This document shows, one piece after another, positions 1 through 9,599 of a stretch of 45,490 bases of DNA. A program made the position numbers and the translations under genes. The stretch comes from Enteropsectra breve (Eukaryota > Microsporidia): positions 1-45,490 of the forward strand of contig JALPMN010000635.1 in assembly GCA_024243835.1 (NCBI GenBank). Reading direction: 5' to 3'. Position 1 is the stretch's first letter, and each line of letters starts with the position of its first letter. A model generated the notes under the pieces. It was not told the origin of the DNA, did no database searches, and worked only from the letters and a program-made list of their open reading frames with translations.

Positions 1-2412
1 AGGCACGAGCTTCTGCAGCAACCTCCGAATTTGAGGGGAAATGAACAGGTTTCAGATAATGGAGACTGGGGTAAGGTAATCACACCATATGAGTTTAAGA
101 GCTCTGAGATAATTCGAATTTGCAACAAGATTTCAGCAATGATATCTCATGAAAGCACGGCACAAAAAATTACTAAAGATCTAGAGACTTACGCGGTATC
201 ACAGAATACCAGCAAGGTGATGGCATTGGTTTTTGCACAGAAGCCTTTAGAAACAGGCCTCAAACATATTCAGCAGTACAGCAGCACGGCTCCTGATATG
301 AAAACAGCCTGTGACGTCTCAAGAGCCTGTAGTTTCTGGCTAGATGCGGTACCCAATGGAAAAATTGTATTTGTGCTTCACGATCTTCATAAAGAGGGAT
401 TTTTGTTTTATGTCGCTGTTGCGCTGCTCGCTAGCCGCATTTTTCCCTCTAAAGAGTCAGCACTATCTGAAATCTGGAAAATAATGCCGCCTGAGGAGTC
501 GGTTGGTTTTTCTAATCTGCTTGGCCGGTATTTAAGCTACTACGAACAATCATCTTTGAGAAGACACGGGCAGACGCTGCCTGCCCTTGTTTTAAACCAG
601 CTCATTTTGAGCTTCGATGACTCTTTTCCCGACTCAGAAGATCAAGGGTTTTTCTTGAAAATCGAAACACGCAGTGCCCCTCCATTTATTTTGAAAGAGA
701 CTTACAAAGATCAATATTTCGCATTCTTCAACAATGTTGATTTTAGTGTTGAAGATGAGCTGACAGTCACCTTTTCGACTAGCACAAACAGGCCTTTCTT
801 CAAGATTTCGATGAATGCAGAATTCTATCAGCAGGGTATTTTTAGGTTCCATTGCAAGGAAAGTGAGGTGTGCGCTGCAGAGCATCCATTTAGTTTTTTC
901 ACGGTTGACATGGTGCTAATGGAACACAGCAGCACCAGGATGCTAAACCATACACTTGAGCCTAGCCCTTACAAGGACATAGACATAATTGTTGAGAATG
1001 CCAAAAAGAAAATGAATCCGCTACTGAAGGAACATTTCATAAAAATGGGATACGACGACAAACTCGCTGAGTTTCTTGCTATTATGGAAATAGATGATTG
1101 CGAAGCTCCACAGATTCAGAAATACTGCGAAAGTTTCGAGCTTGGAGCACAAAATATGCATTTCGAAAATAACGATAAGGCAGCTTCATTTGAAGAATCT
1201 TTAGCGGCCAATGATGAAAATTATGAAATGCTGCTTATTGAAGAGATTCAAGACGAAATACCTGAAAATAAAATCAAGACAAATATTAAGCGCGGATTTA
1301 AATACCAGTCAAAGACAGTATTGAACAAAAGCCAGGTAAAACTTCACTCAGGCCATGGAATGCACATCGATGCAATTTCAGAGCCTGAAGGCACTGTTTT
1401 TAGTGATATTAAAGTATCTGAGCTTGTCGTAGACAAAAAGCTATTTGAAGAGTGGCTCGTTGAGGGCGTTTCGTCTCAAACTAAGAAATGTGATGCTGCA
1501 GCAAAAATGCATCACACAGTCCCTGAGAAGAGATTATTTATTGCCTCGCTGGCTCTCAAGCATCTAGAGAAGCTATACGGTAGTGTAGAAGGTGTGTGCA
1601 GCATAATAGAGAACACCCCTGAGGCACTTTCCCATGAGGATCTAAAAAGAATCAGCCAGTGCATATTAACAGAGAGTGAGCACATAGCCCTTGTTGGCAA
1701 TGGCACACCAGATATGCAGGAAGTTGAGGTAAAAATGGTTCAAATATCGGCGATTAATGAAATTTCAAAAACTCTTGCTCTTTTCACATTCGTTAAAACA
1801 GTAGACGAAGAGTTTAGCGATATCTTGAAATTTTTGGAAAAGTTCAAAGAGCTGCAGGATAAAATTGTTCTTTCAGCTGGCCTGTCACAGATATTTTGCC
1901 TCATGGCAGCCATGGTTAATGTTGTTCAGAACCATGCGGATGCGGAGAAGCCACAATCTGGCGGGTTCAAAATTGGATCCCTCGAGCAAATATTGCAGTA
2001 CAGGCGCCCATCTGGGAAAACATTTCTTGATATGCTGGATGAGATGATAAAAATCAACAGAATAGATGCTGTATTCGTTATAGATAGTCTTTTGTCAGAG
2101 CTTTTGCCTTTTAAAGATGTTAATATGGAAGAGGTTAGGATACAAATAAACAAGCACATCCATTTTTATAAAGCGCTGATTTCCGATAACGAATATTTTC
2201 AAAATACTACAAGGCAGCAGTATAAGCGCTATCTGGGCAATTCCTGTAAAATGCTGGGGAGTCTTGCAGATGCTTATAGACAATCCAGACAGTCCACTAT
2301 CAAGCTGCTTAATAAATTTGGGGAAACTGAGTACAAGCAGTTAAATACCATTTTCAAAAACTTGATTGTGCTTTTAAAGATGCTGAAGGGGAAGAACACC
2401 AATACGAAATGA
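1..2412 (+). CDS. formin: PTEN-like phosphatase fold + C2 + FH2 (5' partial)
   Basis: The frame is open from base 1, so the start lies outside the window; the TTG at 31 is not a likely start. Numbering from base 1 (803 aa), about residues 100-195 resemble the end of a PTEN phosphatase domain: a P-loop position (LHDLHKEGF) is followed by a GRYLSYYEQ segment like PTEN's RRYVYYYSYL. About 200-305 resemble the PTEN C2 domain, with FRFHCKESEV and FFTVDMVLM strands. About 440-800 fit an FH2 actin-nucleation domain (TVFSDIK, then GGFKIGSLEQIL and KTFLDMLDEM). The catalytic Cys and Arg of the HCxxGxxR loop are absent, so phosphatase activity is unlikely. The linker of about 130 residues is acidic and has no poly-proline FH1. 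The order PTEN-C2-FH2 is known from plant class II formins. The inferred role is actin filament assembly with C2-based membrane attachment. Confidence 0.82.
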   Translation, partial: RHELLQQPPNLRGNEQVSDNGDWGKVITPYEFKSSEIIRICNKISAMISHESTAQKITKDLETYAVSQNTSKVMALVFAQKPLETGLKHIQQYSSTAPDMKTACDVSRACSFWLDAVPNGKIVFVLHDLHKEGFLFYVAVALLASRIFPSKESALSEIWKIMPPEESVGFSNLLGRYLSYYEQSSLRRHGQTLPALVLNQLILSFDDSFPDSEDQGFFLKIETRSAPPFILKETYKDQYFAFFNNVDFSVEDELTVTFSTSTNRPFFKISMNAEFYQQGIFRFHCKESEVCAAEHPFSFFTVDMVLMEHSSTRMLNHTLEPSPYKDIDIIVENAKKKMNPLLKEHFIKMGYDDKLAEFLAIMEIDDCEAPQIQKYCESFELGAQNMHFENNDKAASFEESLAANDENYEMLLIEEIQDEIPENKIKTNIKRGFKYQSKTVLNKSQVKLHSGHGMHIDAISEPEGTVFSDIKVSELVVDKKLFEEWLVEGVSSQTKKCDAAAKMHHTVPEKRLFIASLALKHLEKLYGSVEGVCSIIENTPEALSHEDLKRISQCILTESEHIALVGNGTPDMQEVEVKMVQISAINEISKTLALFTFVKTVDEEFSDILKFLEKFKELQDKIVLSAGLSQIFCLMAAMVNVVQNHADAEKPQSGGFKIGSLEQILQYRRPSGKTFLDMLDEMIKINRIDAVFVIDSLLSELLPFKDVNMEEVRIQINKHIHFYKALISDNEYFQNTTRQQYKRYLGNSCKMLGSLADAYRQSRQSTIKLLNKFGETEYKQLNTIFKNLIVLLKMLKGKNTNTK

Positions 2413-2953
2413 AATAATAACGAAGGTTTGTAGCTGTTTACTATTAATGCATCCAAGTTTTCATATAAGAAGAAAATATTTAAATATAGGTAAACGATGT
2501 TTGAAACAAGCAGCACAAGTGTGATCTTTTTAAGCAATAGGCTTAGCAGCAAAGATTTAAATCTGAAGATAAAATATAGCTTGCTAAAATAACAGCTTAG
2601 CTCTCAAATAATGAATTCATATCTTTGAAGGGCAAGCACAGCAGACAAGAGAAAGAACAACATACCCATAATCAATGCGCATGAAGTTACAAAAAATAAA
2701 AGATACATGGCGACCCAAAATTAACTTATAAATGTTCCACTTGCATAGCAAGTGCTGCTGTTTGAGGGTTTTGACTTGTGTACCATGAAGCAACAAGCTT
2801 CGACCCTTGGGGCTAAGTTTTGAATTTTTTTAAAAAAATTTGTGAACATTTTTCAACGAAAAATAAAAACGATTGGGAAACATAGAATATGATCTTTGAT
2901 GTAATAAGAAGACTAAATTAAAAGAAATAGTGCCTAATTTATCGTTTAAAAGT
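2413..2953. other. intergenic region with small ORF and hairpins
   Basis: No recognised gene. It holds a 34-codon hydrophobic ORF on the minus strand (2604-2708), a perfect 7-bp hairpin at 2738-2754, and a nested hairpin around 2764-2808 followed by a T-run. It separates the convergent 3' ends of the formin and lectin genes. Confidence 0.5.
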
Positions 2954-4168
2954 TTATTTCAGTTTTTCGCTCTTGCGCTTATTGAGTATGAAAGAACAAA
3001 GGGTGGCTCTGACCAGCATGATGATTATCGCGAGTGTAAAAATAATCAAATATGGCGCAAGGAGCGCCTTGAGGGGTTTATCTGCATCATGCGCATTGGC
3101 AACAATACTCGCTTTTATTTCGCCCATTTTGAAATTTAAATCCTCAATTTTCGACTCCATTTCTGCTATTATCTTGGAATAGTTTTTCGTGCTCATACCA
3201 GATTCTAGTGCTCTTACTTTTTTAAGATCCTCGAACATTGTCACTAATTCGATTTTTTGCTTGTTTAGCAGGTCTTTGGTTTTAAAAATCATTTCGATAA
3301 AGCCATTGCGATCCTTTCCGCTGAAAACGAGTCGAAGGTACTTACTGAAAAACTCTGCATCCGCAACGGCATGCCTCAATTCATCATGATCGGCATTTCT
3401 TGGAAATTTGTTGAATGATGAATGGACATCGGAGTATCTATAGCCTACCTCCTCCTCTCTTTCTTTTAGGACTAGATCATAAAGGACGAAGCGGATTGCT
3501 GCAGGACACTCGGTATAGACTGTGCTAAGGGCAAAATGGATATTAGAAGTCACCTTGTGCATGTAGAAATCATAAAATCTAAAACTATCGTCAAGCAACT
3601 TTTCGTTATCGTAAAGCTCAATTTTAAGGTTGTTGACCGTTGATATGAATTTTAGTGTAATTCTGTCAAGACCCTCCAAAATCGTCGAAGAAATATGGCT
3701 TCTATTTAGCGACGCGTGTGGCTGCTTAACCTGATATTCTTTGTCAAGTTTAAGACCATAAACTATGTCAGCTTGTTCTTTGACAAACTCAATGCCCAAA
3801 ATAGCTCCCTCGAAGGTGGATGTGCCCCCATAGTAACTTCCACTTGTAATCACATCATCTGACATCCAAAAATAAATCCCTGCCTTGGAGTTTTCTTGCA
3901 CCTTAGGAATGTTGATTGTTATTTCGAACGAAAACTCATGTAATTTCTTCAGCTTGTTCGTGTCTATTTTTATTAATGAATTCTCGCCTTGATTACCCTT
4001 AAGTGCTATCTGATTATTTGTAAATTTTATATTTTCAGCGGTGGCGTATTCGTGAAAGAGTTCAGGAGTATTAATCCTCAGGACTTCGTTTTCGTTAACA
4101 TAATCATTGTGGTGCTTTCCGTTCAATAGATGGCTTGCCAAAAAAATGCCGAGTGCCTTGTAATGCAT
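2954..4168 (-). CDS. L-type lectin-like cargo receptor (ERGIC-53/VIP36/Emp47 family)
   Basis: Type I membrane protein of 404 aa starting at the ATG at 4168; the codon just upstream is GTG. The N-terminus is a hydrophobic signal peptide (MHYKALGIFLASHLLNG). Residues about 30-240 carry a legume-lectin-like fold, recognisable from the YFWMSDD, YYGGTSTFEG and ILGIEF strands (about 99-130). A charged, coiled-coil-prone stalk (about 255-370) follows, then one transmembrane helix (about 371-392) and a short basic tail ending EKLK. Only the -3 lysine of a dilysine ER-retrieval signal is present. Family members carry glycoproteins between ER and Golgi. The Asp/Asn-rich metal and sugar site that follows the GIxFD strand in ERGIC-53 is not seen, so sugar binding is doubtful. 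No CCC precedes this start. Confidence 0.72.
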   Translation of the reverse strand: MHYKALGIFLASHLLNGKHHNDYVNENEVLRINTPELFHEYATAENIKFTNNQIALKGNQGENSLIKIDTNKLKKLHEFSFEITINIPKVQENSKAGIYFWMSDDVITSGSYYGGTSTFEGAILGIEFVKEQADIVYGLKLDKEYQVKQPHASLNRSHISSTILEGLDRITLKFISTVNNLKIELYDNEKLLDDSFRFYDFYMHKVTSNIHFALSTVYTECPAAIRFVLYDLVLKEREEEVGYRYSDVHSSFNKFPRNADHDELRHAVADAEFFSKYLRLVFSGKDRNGFIEMIFKTKDLLNKQKIELVTMFEDLKKVRALESGMSTKNYSKIIAEMESKIEDLNFKMGEIKASIVANAHDADKPLKALLAPYLIIFTLAIIIMLVRATLCSFILNKRKSEKLK

Positions 4169-4725
4169 CACACGCTATAAACATTCTCAAAATAAATAAC
4201 AAATGTTTCAGTTTTGGCACAAAAAACAATATGCTCACACGAAAACATTGCGTGTTAATAACATCAGGCTCCGCTTAACTCAAAAAATTGGTATCCTGTG
4301 TGTTATCTACAATATTAACAAGTCATACGAGGCCGAGACATATCTTAAACGCACATATTTTCATCCATGTGAATAAATCACGGCTTTACATCGAGGCGAC
4401 AACAACCTGAAGCAAACTTTGCTATTACAACTCGTGGCCATAGTTCATTGCTGCAATTATTAAATAAAAACTGTTGTACATTAAAAAATACACATATCAC
4501 TGAATCACAGCTAGGATATTATTTAAGCATAGCGTGTGCTATTAAAAGTAAATTTAATTCAACACAATAAGAAGTATATTAAGATTGAAAATGGGATTAA
4601 TATCGTTTTTCTCAATTTACAAATATAGGATATAACGAATGCAAACATCGCATCTTTCAGCTGCTGTAAAAAGTAATATAAAGGCAAGATGCAAGATTAA
4701 CTTAAATTTCGAAATAAATGATCTT
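4169..4725. other. intergenic region, nothing recognised
   Basis: AT-rich spacer between the start of the lectin gene and the end of importin-beta, both on the minus strand. No ORF of interest, tRNA-like B-box or long repeat was seen. Confidence 0.5.
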
Positions 4726-7161
4726 TTAATATAGACTCTTCAAAAGCATGAGGGATGTATTTTTGGCTTCAATGTCTGAAGACTCAGACGAATACTGCAG
4801 AAATAGTCTGGCCCATTCACGGTCAAGTGCCTGTAGCCCAAAGATATTCTTTATGTCAAACAGAAGATCAACTGATTCTTTTACATATACCTGTGCCTTA
4901 TCTTCATACAAGATTTTCTGAACGTTGATCATGATATTTTCAAGATGTGCTTTTAAAACAGTGCTGCTCTTTAGTGCAATCAAGATGCAGCTGAGAAGCT
5001 TGACAGTAGCTCTTCTGAGCTCATCAACAAACTCCTCGTCACCGTTTCGATTCAGCGAAACCGTTTGTGACACCAAAATCAGTGTCATTTCAAAGTACGG
5101 GTCGAATCCGCGGCCAACAGATAGCGCCACATCTCCAAATGCCTGTATCGCTTCGGACTTAAGTTCTCTTTCCATATCATCTGATGCAACAACATCAATA
5201 AGCACGCCAATCGCATCTTCCAGATACTTTGTGAATTTACACTCAAGTTTTACGGCAAGCTCAGAAACTGCATTCAGTGCTGAGCTGGAGACGAACGCAT
5301 CTCCACTCAGAATATCGCGCAGCACAAAGGGAACGATGCATTCGATGTTTTCAGTGAACTTGTTCAGCAGATTTGAAATGGCAATGTATACTTCTCCGCG
5401 GAAAGACCCCTCTTTGGCTTTCAGTATTTTATAAAACAGCTCTGTTGCTTTGGATGATGAGAAACTCTGAAGGTTGTTCATTACCTCAACGGCCAGCACA
5501 ATATAGCCAGATATCACTGCGTCCAGGTACAGCAGAGTATTTTTATCTGCCGTTTCCGTCAGCTCAAGCAGCTCTGCAAGTTTCTGTTCCAAAAAAATGC
5601 ACAGGTTCTGGAGAATCTCCTGGTGCCCCTCGCTGTTGAATGCAACCAGCTCAGTTAGGGTGCTTATTATGGCGTTTCTTATATTTTGTTCGTGATGCTT
5701 CAGGCCAACAAGCCGGTTTACCATGGTGCTCAGAAGCTCAATGTAATGAAATTCAATTGGGCTGGACAGTGAACGAGAACTCATGCTATGTGCATCGCCA
5801 ATGATTGCACTGTAGACCCACAGCGCATTTTCAGTATGAACTGAGTTGCTGCTTATTGCAATACCACACTTCATGAAGATGTCTGGAAGAGACTGGGCGA
5901 TAATGCCGATGTCCTTCTCACACACCCTTGCAATTGCATACAGAGCCATGTTTGCACAGACTGGATCATCGATATCGCTTATTAAAATGTTTGAAATTCT
6001 ATTTGCATATTCTGGGCACGGGCTTCTAATTGCACATCCCAAAGCGAGAGCAGCGAGAGCACGTTTTTCTGTTGACTTGCTTGCGAATCCACCGGCAATA
6101 AAATCACGAGAAATTTCATTATCAAGAACCTGAATATTTAAATCATCGTTAAAGCTCACAAGAAGAGCGGCTGCAGCCTTATGCAGGGTCCATCCAAGAG
6201 TCGTGGCATCTTCATACTCGAGATTGCTGAATATAAACTGAAGAACATGCGAAAGATACTTCGTTACTAACTTTTTTGCTCCAATCTCAGAAAGTATTGT
6301 CCAAAACTCAAAAATCACAAGCTTAATATCTTCAGAGTCGTAGTTGCAGAAATTCAAAAAGTGGATGCAAAGAATATCGCCGTACTCCTTCAGGGCCGAA
6401 GGAGCGTCTGATACTAACTTCACAAGCACATTGAGCGATGCCTGCATAAGAGTTTCGTCATTTTTATCTTTGCAGGAGATGATGCTCTCTATAAAGCGCG
6501 GAAGCTCTCTTTTGTCTGTAAGAATATCGCCCAAGACAGCGATGCTGCCACTTAGCGCCATCAGTGCCGTTTCCAGAAGAACAACACTAGAAGTCGCGGC
6601 AGAATTATAAAACATCAGAATCCGGTATATGTAGTCCTGCTCTTCTTCTGTAAACACGTACTGCGTGTATTTGTATATCTGATCACAGATCTCTCCGATG
6701 GCAAGTAGCACTCCCTCCACATATTTGTCTTTGGAAAGATGAGATCCGATCTCGAGCAAAAATGGCACGGCACTCTTTTCATAGTTTGTTTCAATGCGAA
6801 CGATGCTGCCCACTAGTTTGGAGAAATTGTTTTTGAGCTGTTTTTCTTCAAGGGCAAGGCCATGCAATGTCTTTTTAAATATTTCAGCCCGTTGTGCTTT
6901 CGGATACGAGAGCCATGCGCTGTCAACAACCTTCTGCTGCTGCTTGTTCGTAGAATTCAGGCTATTTTTAAGAATTATTACTGCCACATGCCTTACTCTA
7001 AGGTCTTTGCTGCAGTCAAGAATAATTTCAATCATAGAACAGTAAAATCCCATGTAATTTTCATTCATGGTCTTGTGCACCCTGTCCTCCGCATCATTTC
7101 GTATAATTTCAGATGAGTTCAGAGCATTCGCTAAAATTTTTTCCAGCTCTGCTGTTTCCAT
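4726..7161 (-). CDS. KAP95: importin subunit beta-1 (karyopherin, Kap95)
   Basis: 811 aa, close to the 861-876 aa of yeast and human importin-beta. The protein is all-helical with HEAT repeats throughout. The N-terminal importin-beta domain includes RVRHVAVIILKNSLN (about 55-69), matching the Ran-binding repeats, and the segment GWTLHKAAAALL followed by EKRALAALALGCAIRSP (about 322-382) matches the diagnostic WNxxKAA and AALMAFGCILEGP segments of this family. It acts as the import receptor that pairs with importin-alpha at the nuclear pore. CCC touches the ATG directly (7162-7164), with an AT-rich box just upstream, so the start is well supported. A second transport receptor, an exportin, lies at 30782-32944. 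Confidence 0.85.
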   Translation of the reverse strand: METAELEKILANALNSSEIIRNDAEDRVHKTMNENYMGFYCSMIEIILDCSKDLRVRHVAVIILKNSLNSTNKQQQKVVDSAWLSYPKAQRAEIFKKTLHGLALEEKQLKNNFSKLVGSIVRIETNYEKSAVPFLLEIGSHLSKDKYVEGVLLAIGEICDQIYKYTQYVFTEEEQDYIYRILMFYNSAATSSVVLLETALMALSGSIAVLGDILTDKRELPRFIESIISCKDKNDETLMQASLNVLVKLVSDAPSALKEYGDILCIHFLNFCNYDSEDIKLVIFEFWTILSEIGAKKLVTKYLSHVLQFIFSNLEYEDATTLGWTLHKAAAALLVSFNDDLNIQVLDNEISRDFIAGGFASKSTEKRALAALALGCAIRSPCPEYANRISNILISDIDDPVCANMALYAIARVCEKDIGIIAQSLPDIFMKCGIAISSNSVHTENALWVYSAIIGDAHSMSSRSLSSPIEFHYIELLSTMVNRLVGLKHHEQNIRNAIISTLTELVAFNSEGHQEILQNLCIFLEQKLAELLELTETADKNTLLYLDAVISGYIVLAVEVMNNLQSFSSSKATELFYKILKAKEGSFRGEVYIAISNLLNKFTENIECIVPFVLRDILSGDAFVSSSALNAVSELAVKLECKFTKYLEDAIGVLIDVVASDDMERELKSEAIQAFGDVALSVGRGFDPYFEMTLILVSQTVSLNRNGDEEFVDELRRATVKLLSCILIALKSSTVLKAHLENIMINVQKILYEDKAQVYVKESVDLLFDIKNIFGLQALDREWARLFLQYSSESSDIEAKNTSLMLLKSLY

Positions 7162-7164
7162 GGG
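7162..7164 (-). promoter_or_regulatory. CCC start signal of importin-beta
   Basis: CCC is fused to the ATG, preceded by an A/T box at about 7168-7186. The microsporidian CCC-like signal is established in the literature; the assignment here is by position. Confidence 0.6.
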
Positions 7165-7940
7165 TCAGAAAAATAATTTTTTAATCTAAAGGTCTTTGTG
7201 GGACAGAAGTACACGAGTTGCTACTCGATTATTCAAGCAAAATTGCGTGTAAACAGTCATAAAAAGTTACACAAAAGTAATAATTAAAATCTTACTGGGC
7301 GCTTGCAATTCTCTATTAGGCAAATAAAATAAACTTCGAGCATTTCTTTTAACTGAAGCATGCACAGTTCAAACGCTTACCGGCTTTTGCATTTTTAAGG
7401 TGATTGTGTCTATATTAGAAACCATATGAACAGCTGGATACTTATAACTTTGAATTCATGTAAACGATTTTATGAAGTATTAAACGCAGAGCATAGAATG
7501 TTGTCTTATTTTCGGTAATACCCGGTAAATATAATAGTTTTATTCGAGGCATGCCACATTTAAATATTCCTCTCAAACAGATTTATAGGCCCATACCTTT
7601 TAAATATGTTTAATAATCAATGCTTTTTAATTTATAAACAATAACACCCTTTAGACTAAATACTTTGCACTTTTAAGCGTATATTTTGCTGCATTTTTAG
7701 ACTTAAACTCATTCTATTTATGAATGGAGTTCTTGCGTCTAAACTTGCATTATCAAGCAGCAAACATCAGCTCTTCTAAAAATCAATTTGAAAATAGCTT
7801 AAAATCTTGGTGAAAAGTGTGTTTTATAAGGATATTCTTGGACACTTCAATGCAAGGTGAACATCCGTTTGGAAAAAGATATAAAGCCATTTAAAAGTTG
7901 TTCTTTAACAAGTGCAATAACATAATCTGAGCATGTAATT

Positions 7941-7946
7941 TTTATT
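7941..7946 (-). promoter_or_regulatory. AATAAA directly after SNARE stop
   Basis: The minus strand reads TAA then AATAAA with no spacer. It is a likely polyadenylation signal. Confidence 0.5.
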
Positions 7947-8504
7947 TTAAAATTTAATAATAAGCACAAGAACCAATATTGAAAAGACTATGGCTCCTGC
8001 TATAAAGTATGTTTTATCCTGTCTGTATCTCTGTTTTATTTTTTCGCCATAAAAGCTTATGGACTCAGCTCTGCTCAAGCCATGCCTGATCTTGTCTGAA
8101 ATGCTGTCGATGTAGCTTTGCTGTCTTTTGAGGGACGAAACAGAATCAATAGCGCTCGAAATAAATGAGTCCAATTTGCTGTTCTGGGTGGAATAAAAAC
8201 TGTTTTCCGAGCCAGGGTCATTCATCTCCGAGATTTGTTTAACCTGCAGACGCGCACGTGCCATTTCTTGCTCTGTTGCCTGCTTGTCTGCAGCGCGCCG
8301 CTTTGTAAGCATTTTAAGACGCTGCATGTATTCTTCAGCCAATACTCTGTACTTGCCGTCACCCGAGTCGATTTTATTGGCCCTGTTCGCGAATGACTGG
8401 ACCTTTACCAATAAATTGCCAACTCTTTTCAAATCATGCGCGCACTTTTGAAAATCCTCCTCTATTTCGTTCGATAGGTGCTCGAGCGTGTCTTCATGCG
8501 ACAT
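7947..8504 (-). CDS. tail-anchored SNARE, probably Qb type (Bos1/Gos1-like)
   Basis: The start is set at the internal ATG at 8504 (MSHEDTLEH), because a CCC lies 4 bases upstream; this gives 185 aa. The frame stays open to 8678, but that extension runs into the divergent gene. The N-terminal half is a helical, charged domain of the kind that precedes SNARE motifs. Residues about 115-165 form a heptad-patterned SNARE-like helix (SSAIDSVSSLKRQQSYIDSI), followed by an RYRQDKTYF linker and a C-terminal membrane anchor of about 18 hydrophobic residues with only a short tail. The RxxQDKxxF linker before the anchor resembles Bos1/membrin. The role would be ER-Golgi vesicle fusion. Assignment to Bos1 versus Gos1 is uncertain. 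Confidence 0.62.
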   Translation of the reverse strand: MSHEDTLEHLSNEIEEDFQKCAHDLKRVGNLLVKVQSFANRANKIDSGDGKYRVLAEEYMQRLKMLTKRRAADKQATEQEMARARLQVKQISEMNDPGSENSFYSTQNSKLDSFISSAIDSVSSLKRQQSYIDSISDKIRHGLSRAESISFYGEKIKQRYRQDKTYFIAGAIVFSILVLVLIIKF

Positions 8505-8508
8505 CGAT

Positions 8509-8511
8509 GGG
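8509..8511 (-). promoter_or_regulatory. CCC start signal of SNARE gene
   Basis: The minus strand reads GCCCATCGATG. It decides for the 8504 start over the longer frame from 8678. Confidence 0.5.
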
Positions 8512-8618
8512 CAAAATATTTGCCTGAAATTTGTCTGTGAATGGAATTTCATGCATGCAGCCAAGCTCTCTAATACTGCAGCGCAGGACAAATATTCTTG
8601 AATTACTTGCCATATTAG

Positions 8619-8621
8619 CCC
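8619..8621 (+). promoter_or_regulatory. CCC start signal of 8622 gene
   Basis: AGCCCATG, with CCC fused to the start codon. It supports a genuine gene starting here, divergent from the SNARE 117 bases away. Confidence 0.55.
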
Positions 8622-9533
8622 ATGCTTCTGAATAAGATTGAGACAGTGATAAGATTTCTGTACAAGCATCCTAAGCACACGGCTCTTTTTCTAACCGCAA
8701 CCGCATTCTTGCCGTTTCCTCTATATCTCCATAGGTTCAAAAACACAAACGAGCAGTTTCTTTTCCCACAAACATTTCCCAGGCCATTTCGCAACTGCAG
8801 CAAGAAACGCAGCATAATTTCTCAGAACCGCACGATAAAGCTTGTTATTGGCGATCCTGACCTAAGAGCATTAGCTGTATGAAGCCAAAAAGAACTTGCT
8901 TGGGCGTCTGACTACAAAATTCAAGTTCTTCGGCGAGAAGACTATTCCTCTGCCTTGTATACCATAGAGTTACACAACAGCCCGTTTAAAACCATAGAAC
9001 TAAACCCCATGGAAAACATCATGCTTCGCTCAGAAACGCTGGCACTGGTGCTCGATATTTTTAAGAACAAAATCAAGTATAACTTTAATACTTCTTTTGG
9101 CCCCGGCGCACAAAACAGAATACATCTTAATATTGAAAAATCTGATATACAAAAGGTGTTTAAGCTTGTCAGCCACCTTACAAACGCAGAAACAGTGGAA
9201 AGCGGGACCAACTACTACTTCCCCTTCGACCTCCGGTTTTTGCGAGCCGAGATGCTGGTTTCTTTTGTGGTTTCGGTTTTTCTCCTCACGCTTGTTTCAA
9301 CCGACTTCAACTGCTCTATTGCATCAATGGGTGCGATAACGATGACCTACTATTTTAATCCGCTCGTTTGTTTTGAATTTATAAACTACGCCGGCAGAAC
9401 ACAGCTGGTTTTTTTATTTGGAATAATCAACTACAAGTATGCAGTTTTATTTTGTGCGTGTCTACTTGCAAAAATATGGTTCGAGTATCTGGTAAATTGC
9501 CAAATTTTGGCCTCGAAAGGAAATAAGTGCTGA
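8622..9533 (+). pseudogene. interrupted multi-pass membrane protein gene, function unknown
   Basis: Two open stretches lie in the same frame (8622-8879 and 8883-9533), separated by one TGA at 8880-8882. The first starts with a CCC-supported ATG and has a short hydrophobic segment (about residues 18-35, TALFLTATAFLPFPLYL). The second has a soluble region and then at least three hydrophobic segments near its end (MLVSFVVSVFLLTLV, ITMTYYFNPLVCF, LVFLFGIINYKYAVLFCACL). Between about 8878 and 8960 a different frame reads more convincingly as protein (EAKKNLLGRLTTKFKFFGEK), then stops. This suggests two compensating one-base shifts about 75 bases apart, from either assembly error or real damage. 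I do not recognise the family. It may be intact in the organism. It ends 66 bases from the convergent gene at 9600. Confidence 0.5.
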
Positions 9534-9599
9534 ATTTTTCTGCAAATGAATTTGAATGACACACTTGGTGTAACTTGAGAAGTGTTTTGAAAATAAAAC

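Larger units (their letters stand above)
7162..7946. other. long intergenic region, nothing recognised
   Basis: Besides the importin-beta start signal it is AT-rich with only very short ORFs. A GTTCAAAC motif near 7369 resembles a Pol III B-box but cannot form a T-arm. No repeat stands out. Confidence 0.5.

Noticed and set aside
1..9. AGGCACGAG at the window start resembles a cDNA library adaptor
   Set aside because: The frame continues smoothly as protein from base 1 and nothing else points to cDNA; the match is short enough to be chance.
7365..7380. GTTCAAAC motif like a tRNA B-box
   Set aside because: Flanking bases cannot form a T-stem and there is no acceptor stem or A-box at the right distance.
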